A stretch of DNA of 64,000 nucleotides from Clostridia bacterium (lineage in GTDB: Bacteria; Bacillota; Clostridia; Lutisporales; Lutisporaceae). Position 1 is the first letter of the stretch. Each line of letters begins with the position of its first letter. The notes beneath the pieces were generated by a model that made no database searches, was not told where the DNA came from, and saw nothing but the letters and a program-made list of their open reading frames with translations. Shown piece by piece: positions 9,212 through 17,081 of the stretch. The translations under genes were made by a program, and so were the position numbers. The DNA is taken from the NCBI GenBank assembly GCA_035628995.1, contig DASPIR010000012.1, positions 1 through 64,000 on the forward strand, in the 5' to 3' direction.

Positions 9212-9300
9212 ATATGTTTTGCACTAAACACTTTAAACTGAATTCAGAATGTGCAAAACATTTTCCTTGATTAAGGCTTCGTCGCCGGAGGGACAAAGCC
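9212..9300 (-). promoter_or_regulatory. Hairpin leader element, copy 1 (upstream of yycI)
   Basis: Read on the minus strand, the segment contains TCAAGGAAAATGTTTTGCAC, a loop, then GTGCAAAACATATGAG, and it ends 18 bp before the yycI ATG. An outer hairpin (GGCTT/AAGCC) precedes it. The same core and the AAACATAT tail recur before dnaD (19045-19157) and twice before parA. It may be a cis-acting RNA or protein site, or a promoter-bearing repeat. Function is inferred only from its recurrence and position. Confidence 0.5.
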
Positions 9301-9403
9301 CATATGTTGCGAAAAGTACATAATCAATAAAACAAAAGCAAATGCTTCTACTGCTTTTGTAAATGATAAATCTTAATCACAACATATATGGGTGTCATAG
9401 AAT

Positions 9404-10825
9404 TTATTTATCCAGTATTACCCCTATCTCTGCGTTTATAATATAACGCTGGTTCAATACTGTACCCGTTTCTGTTCTTTTTACTGTAACCTCTGCGACC
9501 CATACGGGTATGTAGTTAATATTATCTTTACTATAGTTTTCATAGTAAGCAAGGTACATATCTTTTACTTTAATGATTTTTTCACCACTTTGCACTTCTA
9601 CTTTTTCGTCAAGGATTATATCCAGCACATCTCTGAATTCCATAACCTGCTTATACTCCAGCTCATCATTAAACTCCCTTACCACCCTTTTATAGCGTCT
9701 GACTTCATCGCCGACAATTTCCACTTCTATTGTATCGCTGCTCAAACCTGAATCCAATATTATCGGCAGTCCTTCATAGGTGTACCTGTATCGGATAATA
9801 TAGCGGTCTCCATTCATGGTCTTTATTATATCAGATATATAGCTGTTTTTCGGAAACTCCATCGGAAACTCCAAATGCTTGCTTACAAAATCCGTACTTA
9901 TATCAATTGCACTGCTTACATTAATGGGACTGCTTACAGTAGACTGCAAATTATAGTTTACATATTCCAGCATACCATTTGTATATAGCTTTACCACTTG
10001 GTCCTCTCTGTCGGTATAGACCAGCGTACCATCAATGTTTTTTATTATGCTTAATGAAGATATTTCATCATTGAAAAAAGCCGCTATACTGTCTGGTATC
10101 CCTTCCTTTGCCTCCAGCTCCTTTACACCGGACAAAACCGGCAATCCCTTTTCTCCAATCTTTGTGGGAACTACTGCGTTCTTGCCGTAAAACTTTGACT
10201 GGAACCTGTCAAGAAAGAGACATGATACTGTCGGCTGTTTTTCTAGGTTTGAAATTATAAAGTTCAAATTGTTCTGAATCCCGCTTGCACTCAATTCAAA
10301 AAGAACATTCTGCGCATTATCCTGCAGATACACCTTGTTTAGGCTCTGGGAGACAATTATCCCATCTATATCCTTCACTCCGATATCAGCAGCGTTGCTG
10401 ATATTCATTAGCTTATATACTGCCTCTATTTTAAGCGGCATATTAAAAATAAAGCTTACTCCCCTTGTAGCCCTTATTTTGCTCAATTCCTCCTGTGGGA
10501 GCTTTTTCACAGCTTCCTTGCTGCTTGTCAGTATGGCTGTTCGAATTATTCTCTTGGTTTCTTTGAATATTCTGTTATATATTTCGTTATTTGCTTCATT
10601 GTCATATAGCAGTGTGCTTCTTTTCCCAAAGCTTACTACAAGCTTTGGGGGCTTCAAGAGATCAGACTTGTCATACTCGGCATTAAAATCAGGCTTTATT
10701 GATTTATTTCCAGGCATAATAAAAATACCCTCAATGGAAGTGTAAAACCATATTCGGGTAGTCAATATAAAACTCAATATAACTAAAAATAATAAGACTA
10801 TTGATTTAAATCGTTCACGGTTCAA
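9404..10825 (-). CDS. yycH: WalK regulatory membrane protein YycH
   Basis: YycH partners with YycI to control the WalK sensor kinase. The N-terminus has one membrane segment (about 10-30, SIVLLFLVILSFILTTRIW), matching the family opening, followed by a roughly 440-residue outer domain. The TTG at 10825 (NRERFKSIV) has AGGTG at good spacing. A GTG three codons earlier lacks a clear ribosome site. A 208-bp gap with a repeated leader element separates it from yycI, so the two may not be co-translated. Confidence 0.88.
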   Translation of the reverse strand: MNRERFKSIVLLFLVILSFILTTRIWFYTSIEGIFIMPGNKSIKPDFNAEYDKSDLLKPPKLVVSFGKRSTLLYDNEANNEIYNRIFKETKRIIRTAILTSSKEAVKKLPQEELSKIRATRGVSFIFNMPLKIEAVYKLMNISNAADIGVKDIDGIIVSQSLNKVYLQDNAQNVLFELSASGIQNNLNFIISNLEKQPTVSCLFLDRFQSKFYGKNAVVPTKIGEKGLPVLSGVKELEAKEGIPDSIAAFFNDEISSLSIIKNIDGTLVYTDREDQVVKLYTNGMLEYVNYNLQSTVSSPINVSSAIDISTDFVSKHLEFPMEFPKNSYISDIIKTMNGDRYIIRYRYTYEGLPIILDSGLSSDTIEVEIVGDEVRRYKRVVREFNDELEYKQVMEFRDVLDIILDEKVEVQSGEKIIKVKDMYLAYYENYSKDNINYIPVWVAEVTVKRTETGTVLNQRYIINAEIGVILDK

Positions 10826-10850
10826 TATAATCACCTATATGATACATTAT

Positions 10851-10945
10851 AGTCGCAGAAAATATTTTATAAGGATTTATTTTACTTTCCGCGATGTATA
10901 CTAAGGAAACAAAAGTGCGAAATACAATTTCGTATTTTGTATTAT
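10851..10945. repeat. ~95-bp structured dispersed repeat, copy 1
   Basis: Two consecutive hairpins are present: a first stem closing with TTTCCGCG, a linker GATGTATACTAAGGAAAC, and a second stem AAGTGCGAAAT/ATTTCGTATTTT. The unit aligns with 62627-62715 over its whole length in the same orientation, with several differences inside the stems. Here it lies between yycH and the upstream secreted-protein gene. Confidence 0.6.
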
Positions 10946-10969
10946 AGCCGGTTTCATCACAAACTTGTT

Positions 10970-11500
10970 CTATTTATTTACGTTTACACTGTTTGTTATG
11001 TCTTCTACAAATTTGTTGAGAGTATCTCCGTTGACTTCTTCACTAGCCTGCTTCTCCCAGAATCGCTCTACTTCGAATGCCTTCTCAGTTGTGTTTCCCT
11101 CTTTGTCTTTTATAAAAAGCACTATTCTGTTTTTCCCAAGGCTTAAAGTCACTGGTTCTGCAAAAATACCGGATGATCCTACAGTAAATTCTTTAGACTG
11201 TTGTAAAATCCAGCTTCCTTTCACTCCAGAGCTCTCCAAGGATTTCTTCTTGGCTAAAATGCTCTTTTCGTCTTCTTTTTTAAACCAGTAAAGGTTCATA
11301 CTAACTTCTGTATCTTCCTTGGCCATAGCAGAAATAACATACTCGCTTTCAAAGGTTTTTGATTCCTCTTTATCTGAAAGCAGCTCAAATACCGGAGCAT
11401 TATCCCGTTTGTACTCCGCCTCCGATTGAGCGTACACTGACGCTCCTGCTGCAAATACTGCTGTTACAACGATTGCTGAAATCAGCAACTTCCTAAACAT
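10970..11500 (-). CDS. Small secreted protein of unknown function in the wal operon
   Basis: I do not recognise this family. The 176-residue protein has a clear signal peptide (about 1-24, ending SVYAQ). It has a charged middle and a stretch (about 95-150) whose pattern SLGKNRIVLFIKDKEGNTTEKAFEVERF resembles an Ig-like or fibronectin-like beta sandwich of bacterial surface proteins. It lies between walK and yycH on the same strand, where B. subtilis has no gene. It could be an extracytoplasmic adaptor for the WalK/YycHI sensing complex, but that is inference. Gaps of 140-170 bp on both sides allow its own promoter. Confidence 0.75.
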   Translation of the reverse strand: MFRKLLISAIVVTAVFAAGASVYAQSEAEYKRDNAPVFELLSDKEESKTFESEYVISAMAKEDTEVSMNLYWFKKEDEKSILAKKKSLESSGVKGSWILQQSKEFTVGSSGIFAEPVTLSLGKNRIVLFIKDKEGNTTEKAFEVERFWEKQASEEVNGDTLNKFVEDITNSVNVNK

Positions 11501-11667
11501 GACAATTCCCCCTGTGGTTTTTAATCAAATAATAATTTAATCATATTAATCCTTATTATTATTATACAAGAAATTTATTACAGTATTATTACAGTCTAAT
11601 TAAGCTTATTTTACATTACGGGAATATATATGAAATGCTTTAAGCAAAACTCCTGTATATAATAGTA

Positions 11668-13425
11668 CTATGCACAAGGGAAATTTATTATCACTTCTGT
11701 ACCTTTTCCATATTCGCTCTCTATTCTGATTGAGCCTCTATGTGCTTCTACAATATTCTTAGCTATTGAAAGTCCCAACCCGGTGCCTCCCATTGCTCTT
11801 GAACGGGCTTTGTCAACCCTATAGAACCTTTCAAACAGTCTTGGAATATCATCCTTGGGGATACCCATGCCTGTATCTGCTATTTTTATCTCTACATTAT
11901 CCTCAAGCTTGTCTGCGGTCACTTTAATACTGCCATTTTCAGGAGTATATTTTATCGCGTTGCTTATAATATTTATTATTACTTGCTCAATTCTATCCTT
12001 GTCGCCGTTTATCTCACACAGCTCACCAAGAGCTTCAAAAGACAAAACCTGGTTTTTCTGCTTGGCTGACATTTCCAGCTTGACAACACAATCACTGACT
12101 ATATTCAATACATTCTGCTTTTTCATATTCCATTCCATCTTGTCATAATCAAGTTTGGAAAGCTGCAGCAGGTCTTTTACCAGCCTTGTCATTCTATCCG
12201 ACTCACTGTTTATGACTTGTAGGAAATTTGCTGTGTACTCCGTGTTTTCCAATGCCCCGTCCAGAAGAGTTTCAGTATAGCTCTTGATTGTTGTAAGAGG
12301 AGTTCTCAGCTCGTGGGATACATTCGCCACAAACTCCTTGCGCATCTTATCCAGCTTTTCCTGCTCGGTAACATCCTGGAGTACAAGCATAGCACCTTCA
12401 GTTTCGTTGTGCTCGTTCATTATAGGCACTGCACTGATTTTTACTATCAGGTTATTGATGCTCAATATATTAAAATTCTTTTCACTATCATTCAGAAGCT
12501 CATTGAAGGTCATACCAAGCTTCAGCTCCTGAGCCAAATCATCAAACTTCCTATTGTACAGAGCTTCCTTTTCGATGTTGAATATACTGTAAGCAGCCGG
12601 GTTTGCGTGAATTACTGTTCCTGCTGCATTTACTGCTATAATACCATCAGTCATATTGGTCAAAATTGCATCAACCTTATTCTTCTCTCTGTACATTTCA
12701 TCAATGGTACTCTTAAGCCTTACTGTGAGATAGTTGAACGTTTCAGTCAACTGACCTACCTCATCTCGGGACTTTACAGCAATTATCTGTCCAAAATCTC
12801 CTTTAGCAAGCTTCTCTGCCTTAGAGGTTACTTCCTTTATAGGTCCTGTAAAGGTCTTTGCGAGTAGGTTGCCCAAAAGCGCTGTTATGCAGAGAGCCCA
12901 AATAGTCGCATTTGTAAGTATGTTCCTGATGCTCTTCACATTCTCTTCAACACTGGACAAATCCGCACTGATATATATTGCGCCTATGACATCATTATTT
13001 GAAGAGATTATTGGCACAGCAATACTCTTGTGATATTTGTTGTTGTCATCCACCCACTCTTGTTCTTTTGCTTCGTCTATAGCTTCCTCCACTATCCATA
13101 AGCCAAGAAGGTCATATTCGGTTGTACCCCCGTAATTCGGCTGACTGGCTATGAAGTCTCCGTTTTCATATACATATACGGCCCTTACCTGCTTTCCCTG
13201 CCCTACAAACCAATTGGATACAACTTCTTGAATGTTAGGCGCTCCCACTGTCTTGTCCTTTAGGTTGTCAGCCAGATAATAACCCCTGGCTATTATAGTC
13301 TCTGTCATGCTGCCAATCTGATCTTTCTTAATAGCCTCGGTTATATAAACGCCTACAATAGCCATTGCAAGCCATACCAGCAGAAAGGATATTATTACAA
13401 GCTTCCATTGGATGCTTTTAAACAT
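11668..13425 (-). CDS. walK: Sensor histidine kinase WalK
   Basis: WalK is the essential cell-wall sensor kinase that phosphorylates WalR. Domain order over 585 residues: membrane segment (about 8-29), extracytoplasmic PAS-like domain (about 35-165), second membrane segment (about 170-190), HAMP (about 190-240), cytoplasmic PAS (about 245-355), HisKA with phospho-acceptor His371 in NVSHELRTPL, and HATPase_c with RFYRVDKARS and GGTGLGLSIAKNI. The start is four bases beyond the walR stop and uses an AGGAGG inside the walR end. Confidence 0.95.
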   Translation of the reverse strand: MFKSIQWKLVIISFLLVWLAMAIVGVYITEAIKKDQIGSMTETIIARGYYLADNLKDKTVGAPNIQEVVSNWFVGQGKQVRAVYVYENGDFIASQPNYGGTTEYDLLGLWIVEEAIDEAKEQEWVDDNNKYHKSIAVPIISSNNDVIGAIYISADLSSVEENVKSIRNILTNATIWALCITALLGNLLAKTFTGPIKEVTSKAEKLAKGDFGQIIAVKSRDEVGQLTETFNYLTVRLKSTIDEMYREKNKVDAILTNMTDGIIAVNAAGTVIHANPAAYSIFNIEKEALYNRKFDDLAQELKLGMTFNELLNDSEKNFNILSINNLIVKISAVPIMNEHNETEGAMLVLQDVTEQEKLDKMRKEFVANVSHELRTPLTTIKSYTETLLDGALENTEYTANFLQVINSESDRMTRLVKDLLQLSKLDYDKMEWNMKKQNVLNIVSDCVVKLEMSAKQKNQVLSFEALGELCEINGDKDRIEQVIINIISNAIKYTPENGSIKVTADKLEDNVEIKIADTGMGIPKDDIPRLFERFYRVDKARSRAMGGTGLGLSIAKNIVEAHRGSIRIESEYGKGTEVIINFPCA

Positions 13426-13429
13426 TTAA

Positions 13430-14128
13430 CTAAATCCTCCTGAAGTAATAGCCTACGCCTCTTTTTGTCTGCACGTACTTCGCATTGCTGGGGTCATCCT
13501 CTACTTTCTCTCTTAATCGTCTTACTGTTACGTCAACAGTTCTGACATCCCCGTAGTATTCATAGCCCCAGACCTCTTCCAACAGTGTCTCCCTTGAGAA
13601 TACCTGTTCAGCATGAAGTGCAAGATACTTTAATAACTCAAATTCTCTTAGGGTAAGCTCTAATATAGTATCCCCCTTGCGCACCTCGTACCTGTTAAGG
13701 TCAATTACAAGATTTCCGGATTTTACAACTTGACCGCTGCCTTCCATCCCGGAATTCAAGAAGTTTGCCCTTCTTATATTGGCTTTTACTCTCGCCATAA
13801 GCTCTCTGACACTGAAGGGCTTTGTCATATAGTCATCTGCCCCCAGCTCCAGCCCAAGCACCTTGTCTACTTCTTCTTCCTTGGCTGTAAGCATTATTAT
13901 CGGAGTGCTTACATTCTCTCTAAGCTTCTTGCAAACAGTAAAACCATCCATTATTGGAAGCATAATGTCAAGTACTATCAGGTCAGGCTTGTGCTCGTAA
14001 GTCATATCCACAGCCTGCTGCCCGTCCTCAGCTACAAAAACTTTGTAGCCTTCCTTTTCGAGGTTGAATTTTATGATGTCTGCTATTGGTCTTTCATCAT
14101 CTACCACAAGGATTCTTCTATTGTCCAT
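13430..14128 (-). CDS. walR: Response regulator WalR (OmpR/PhoB family)
   Basis: This is the DNA-binding partner of WalK and controls wall hydrolase genes. The receiver domain (about 1-120) shows VVDDE, phospho-acceptor Asp54 in VLDIMLP, and TAKEEE and KPFSVRELMARV. The C-terminal winged helix (about 135-232) ends YVQTKRGVGYYFRRI. The ATG at 14128 has GGGGTGGTG at good spacing, whereas the GTG at 14140 lies within that ribosome site. It is the first gene of the operon that runs through to rlmH. Confidence 0.95.
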   Translation of the reverse strand: MDNRRILVVDDERPIADIIKFNLEKEGYKVFVAEDGQQAVDMTYEHKPDLIVLDIMLPIMDGFTVCKKLRENVSTPIIMLTAKEEEVDKVLGLELGADDYMTKPFSVRELMARVKANIRRANFLNSGMEGSGQVVKSGNLVIDLNRYEVRKGDTILELTLREFELLKYLALHAEQVFSRETLLEEVWGYEYYGDVRTVDVTVRRLREKVEDDPSNAKYVQTKRGVGYYFRRI

Positions 14129-14446
14129 TAAATACACCACCCCAAAATTATTAATATATCTATAACTCTTGAGTTATACAAAATGCGAAAAGAAATGTGT
14201 CATACATATTTTACTACTTATGCATCTATTACGCAACTGATCAGGCTGTGGCAGACATTCGTCAAGTCAAGCAATACCATAGACCCAAAGTCCGCATTCT
14301 AAATTAAGGACTCTAGTCCTATTAATATAAGGCCTGCTTCTTATACTAATTTTTGTCGAAATAGGTTAGAATTAGGGTATCTCAACAAAATAGTTTTATA
14401 TCCCCCCGGATATAGGAAACAGATTAGTTTATTTGTTTTCTTTTTT
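14129..14446. other. Intergenic region upstream of walR
   Basis: About 320 bp separate walR from the end of the preceding minus-strand gene. Two short palindromes are visible: AGGACTCTAGTCCT (about 14307-14320) and a 7-bp stem around CCCC at 14397-14414. The walR promoter is expected here, but no confident -35/-10 pair could be picked. Confidence 0.4.
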
Positions 14447-15280
14447 TTATCCTCTCCATGCCGCCGAATCAATATACTTATCCAATTTGACCCGATATAT
14501 CTTATTGAAAGCAGCATCTAAAGTGTTTCCTTTTTTCAATTCATCAAGCATGTTTATCATCTTTTCCCTTCCTTGGGTCTCAATAAGCTTCCTGACTATA
14601 TCATAGGACTGCTTGTAGGATTGGGTTTCATCTAGATTCATAAAGCCGTTCCTGAGCTCATTGCTTGAAAAGTACCTCTCATAATTGAAGTCTTCAGCCC
14701 ATTCTGTTCCATACACAGCATACTCTTCATAAATGGCAAGTCCTTCTGTAAGCCAAAGCTCTACGTTTCCTCCACTTTTATCGTCAATTACCCTGTGAAC
14801 ATATTCATGAAGTATAGGTCCATTCTCTTCAAACTGCTTTGCGGCAATTTGCATTTGGTTCAAATACCCCTTCGGTGACAAAACATGTATTATACCCATA
14901 TTATAGAGTCCCATGACAGCTTGTCCCCTTACAGATTCCTGATAATCCCACATGCTTTGCTGGTCACTGTATACAAACACTATGGTTTTACTTTTTGGGT
15001 AATCATCATAATGTAATCCTTCCACTTTGTAGCTCTTTTCAAATATCCTCCCGATGTCTCTTACTACATCTTCGTCTTTATCTGTATACTTGATTATAAA
15101 ATTCTCCGTTTCATATATATTAAACTCCGGTGTCAATTCACTGCTCTTTACCTGGGCAAATACCTTGAGAGCCTTATAACCCTGCATTCTTGCCGCTATA
15201 AAACCTCTGTCATTTGTGAAAAAAAATAGTACTGAAACTAATGCTAGTACTATTGCGAGCCTCATTATTCTTTTTTTCAT
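14447..15280 (-). CDS. Peptidase MA-like zinc metalloprotease, secreted or anchored
   Basis: The 277-residue protein has an N-terminal hydrophobic segment (about 5-22), either a signal peptide or an anchor. The zinc motif HEYVH lies at about 158-162, and a downstream WLTEGLA supplies the probable third ligand (Glu about 179). This arrangement is typical of gluzincins of the peptidase MA type. Natural substrates are unknown. The ATG follows GAGGAATTAG. It is probably a single-gene unit between the FmdB-like gene and walR. Confidence 0.75.
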   Translation of the reverse strand: MKKRIMRLAIVLALVSVLFFFTNDRGFIAARMQGYKALKVFAQVKSSELTPEFNIYETENFIIKYTDKDEDVVRDIGRIFEKSYKVEGLHYDDYPKSKTIVFVYSDQQSMWDYQESVRGQAVMGLYNMGIIHVLSPKGYLNQMQIAAKQFEENGPILHEYVHRVIDDKSGGNVELWLTEGLAIYEEYAVYGTEWAEDFNYERYFSSNELRNGFMNLDETQSYKQSYDIVRKLIETQGREKMINMLDELKKGNTLDAAFNKIYRVKLDKYIDSAAWRG

Positions 15281-15396
15281 ATATCTAATTCCTCTCTAAC
15301 AAGAATCCTTGGGATTCCCGAAACTAAAGACAACTAGATATATTATACTATGAGTTTATGTAAACTTCATTGGTATATTTTGAAACCGAGGTCGCC

Positions 15397-15606
15397 TTAA
15401 TGGCAGCCGCTGCAGCCTCCGCAGCTTCCACTGCTGCAGCCTCCTCCACCTTTTCCCGAGCCGCCAGCGTTGCATTTCCCTTCAAAAAGCTGCTGTACTT
15501 CCTTGCTTCCGCATTTTGGGCACCTAATATTTTCCCTGTTTGATTGTTTCACGATTTCATCAAATTTCTCGCCGCACTTATTGCATTTAAAATCTATTAA
15601 AGCCAT
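15397..15606 (-). CDS. FmdB-family zinc-ribbon protein
   Basis: This 69-residue protein begins ALIDFKCNKCGEKFDE and has two CxxC pairs (CNKC, CPKC) that form a zinc ribbon. It ends in a Gly/Cys-rich tail (GGCSSGSCGGCSGCH) that could bind a second metal. The ATG at 15606 with AAGGAGG upstream is clearly the start, since the open frame further upstream runs through a repetitive hairpin. FmdB-like ribbons are common regulators or small metal-binding proteins with no settled function. Confidence 0.8.
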   Translation of the reverse strand: MALIDFKCNKCGEKFDEIVKQSNRENIRCPKCGSKEVQQLFEGKCNAGGSGKGGGGCSSGSCGGCSGCH

Positions 15607-15624
15607 ATCAAAACCTCCTTTTTT

Positions 15625-15712
15625 TACAGAACGACGAGGGCGTCGTTCTGTACTGCGGGCGAACACTGTTCGCCCCTACCCCCGCACCTCGAACCTCGAA
15701 CCTCGCACCATG
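15625..15712. repeat. Compound palindromic repeat upstream of the zinc-ribbon gene
   Basis: A perfect 12-bp stem (TACAGAACGACG with its complement, 15625-15652) is followed by a perfect 8-bp stem (GGGCGAAC/GTTCGCCC, 15657-15675) and three imperfect ACCTCGA direct repeats (about 15685-15710). The GC content is far above that of the surroundings. This has the look of a dispersed intergenic repeat rather than a gene-specific leader. It directly precedes the ribosome site of the 15397-15606 gene. Confidence 0.6.
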
Positions 15713-15824
15713 CCCATCAGGAATACCTTATAGAAATATTTATATAACATTCACCAATTTTTTTCAATAGCATATTATGAAATAAGGCTTTTGCGCAATA
15801 CATTTTCTATACTGGGGGATAGCT

Positions 15825-17063
15825 ATGAAATCCATCAAGGAACTAATAAAAAGCACTCCTTTTTCTTCATATTTCAAAAAAGTTGATCCGGCAATAAACA
15901 GGTTTATTTCTATTAAGAAAGTTAAAACTATACCTGTAATTATAACCTTTAGAAAAACCCTTGAAAAGCAGACCGAGTCCCGATTAAAAAGAATGGGCTT
16001 CAAGGTAAAATATCATCTTCCCTTTTTAAACGCCGTCACAGGCAGGATTAATATCAGCAGCTTCGATTCTATTTGTAGTATTATCGAAATCAAAAAAATT
16101 TATTTTGACGGCACCGCACGCCTTATGGGCAGTACTGACCACACAGTGAGCGAAAAGGATAAAAGTGAAGCAGCCTCCTTTCATCTAAGTGGGAAAGGCA
16201 TAACTGCAGCTTTTATTGATTCGGGCATATATCCTCATCCTGATTTTGTAAGGCCACGAAACAGAATCGTAGAATTTAAGGATTATATAAATGAAATTGA
16301 TGAGCCCTATGATGATAATGGCCATGGCACCGCATGTATAGGGGCGGCTTTTGGAGCCTCAGCGGACGGCAAATTCAAAACAGCAGCTTACAACTCAAAT
16401 ATTGTCTGCGCAAAAACCTTCAACAGCCTTGGGTATGGTTTTTTTTCCGATATACTGACTGCGATGCAATGGATTTTTAGCATTAAGGAAAAACATAATA
16501 TAAGAGTTGTTGTGCTTCCCTTCGGAGTCTGCAGTTTCCACAAATCCTTTGACATTTTGAGCCTGGCGGCAGAAGCTCTCTGGAAGAATGGCTTATTTGT
16601 CTGCACCTGCACCGGAAACCTTGGTCCAAATGAAGTCAGCATAACCTCTCCCGGAATTTGCGGTTCAAGCTTCACAACCGGAGCTTGTGAAACAACCGGA
16701 CCTTCTCCCAAAGTTGCCCTTTTCAGCGGCTGCGGCCCGGTAGAGGGTAAGTTTGACAAGCCGGATGCCGTAATGCCCGGATATAAAGTAGCTACACTCA
16801 ATGCAGATATCAACTATATACCCCGGAACAAATCCCATTCCCAGTCAAACCTTCAAAGCCAGCACTATACCGAGGTAAGCGGGACTTCCGTTGCAGCAAG
16901 TATGACTGCAGCTGCTGCTGTGCTCCTATGTCAGAAAAAGCCCAATCTCTCCCCAGAAGATCTGAGAGGTGCTCTAAAAAGATTCTGCACTTCAATAAAT
17001 GAGCTTAAAACCGCCCAAGGGTTAGGAATGATAGACATGAAAAAGCTTGAGGAGTTCGAATGA
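15825..17063 (+). CDS. Subtilisin-like serine protease (S8), no signal peptide
   Basis: The 412-residue protein carries the complete S8 catalytic set: Asp132 in AAFIDSGIYPHPDF, His167 in NGHGTACIGA, oxyanion Asn265 in CTGNLGPNE and Ser355 in VSGTSVAASMTAAAAVLL. An inhibitor-like N-terminal propeptide region (about 35-105) precedes the catalytic domain. No hydrophobic signal is seen, so it is probably cytoplasmic, like intracellular subtilisins or SpoIVCA-era mother-cell proteases. The gene runs against the surrounding minus-strand genes, and its stop lies in the hairpin shared with the next gene. Confidence 0.88.
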   Translation: MKSIKELIKSTPFSSYFKKVDPAINRFISIKKVKTIPVIITFRKTLEKQTESRLKRMGFKVKYHLPFLNAVTGRINISSFDSICSIIEIKKIYFDGTARLMGSTDHTVSEKDKSEAASFHLSGKGITAAFIDSGIYPHPDFVRPRNRIVEFKDYINEIDEPYDDNGHGTACIGAAFGASADGKFKTAAYNSNIVCAKTFNSLGYGFFSDILTAMQWIFSIKEKHNIRVVVLPFGVCSFHKSFDILSLAAEALWKNGLFVCTCTGNLGPNEVSITSPGICGSSFTTGACETTGPSPKVALFSGCGPVEGKFDKPDAVMPGYKVATLNADINYIPRNKSHSQSNLQSQHYTEVSGTSVAASMTAAAAVLLCQKKPNLSPEDLRGALKRFCTSINELKTAQGLGMIDMKKLEEFE

Positions 17064-17078
17064 TTCCTCAAGCTTTTT
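17040..17078. terminator. Bidirectional terminator hairpin
   Basis: AAAAGCTTGAGGA pairs with TCCTCAAGCTTTT, giving a 13-bp stem with A- and T-rich flanks. It lies between the converging subtilase and M23 genes and overlaps the last codons of the subtilase. It can stop transcription from both sides. Confidence 0.8.
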
Positions 17079-17081
17079 GAG

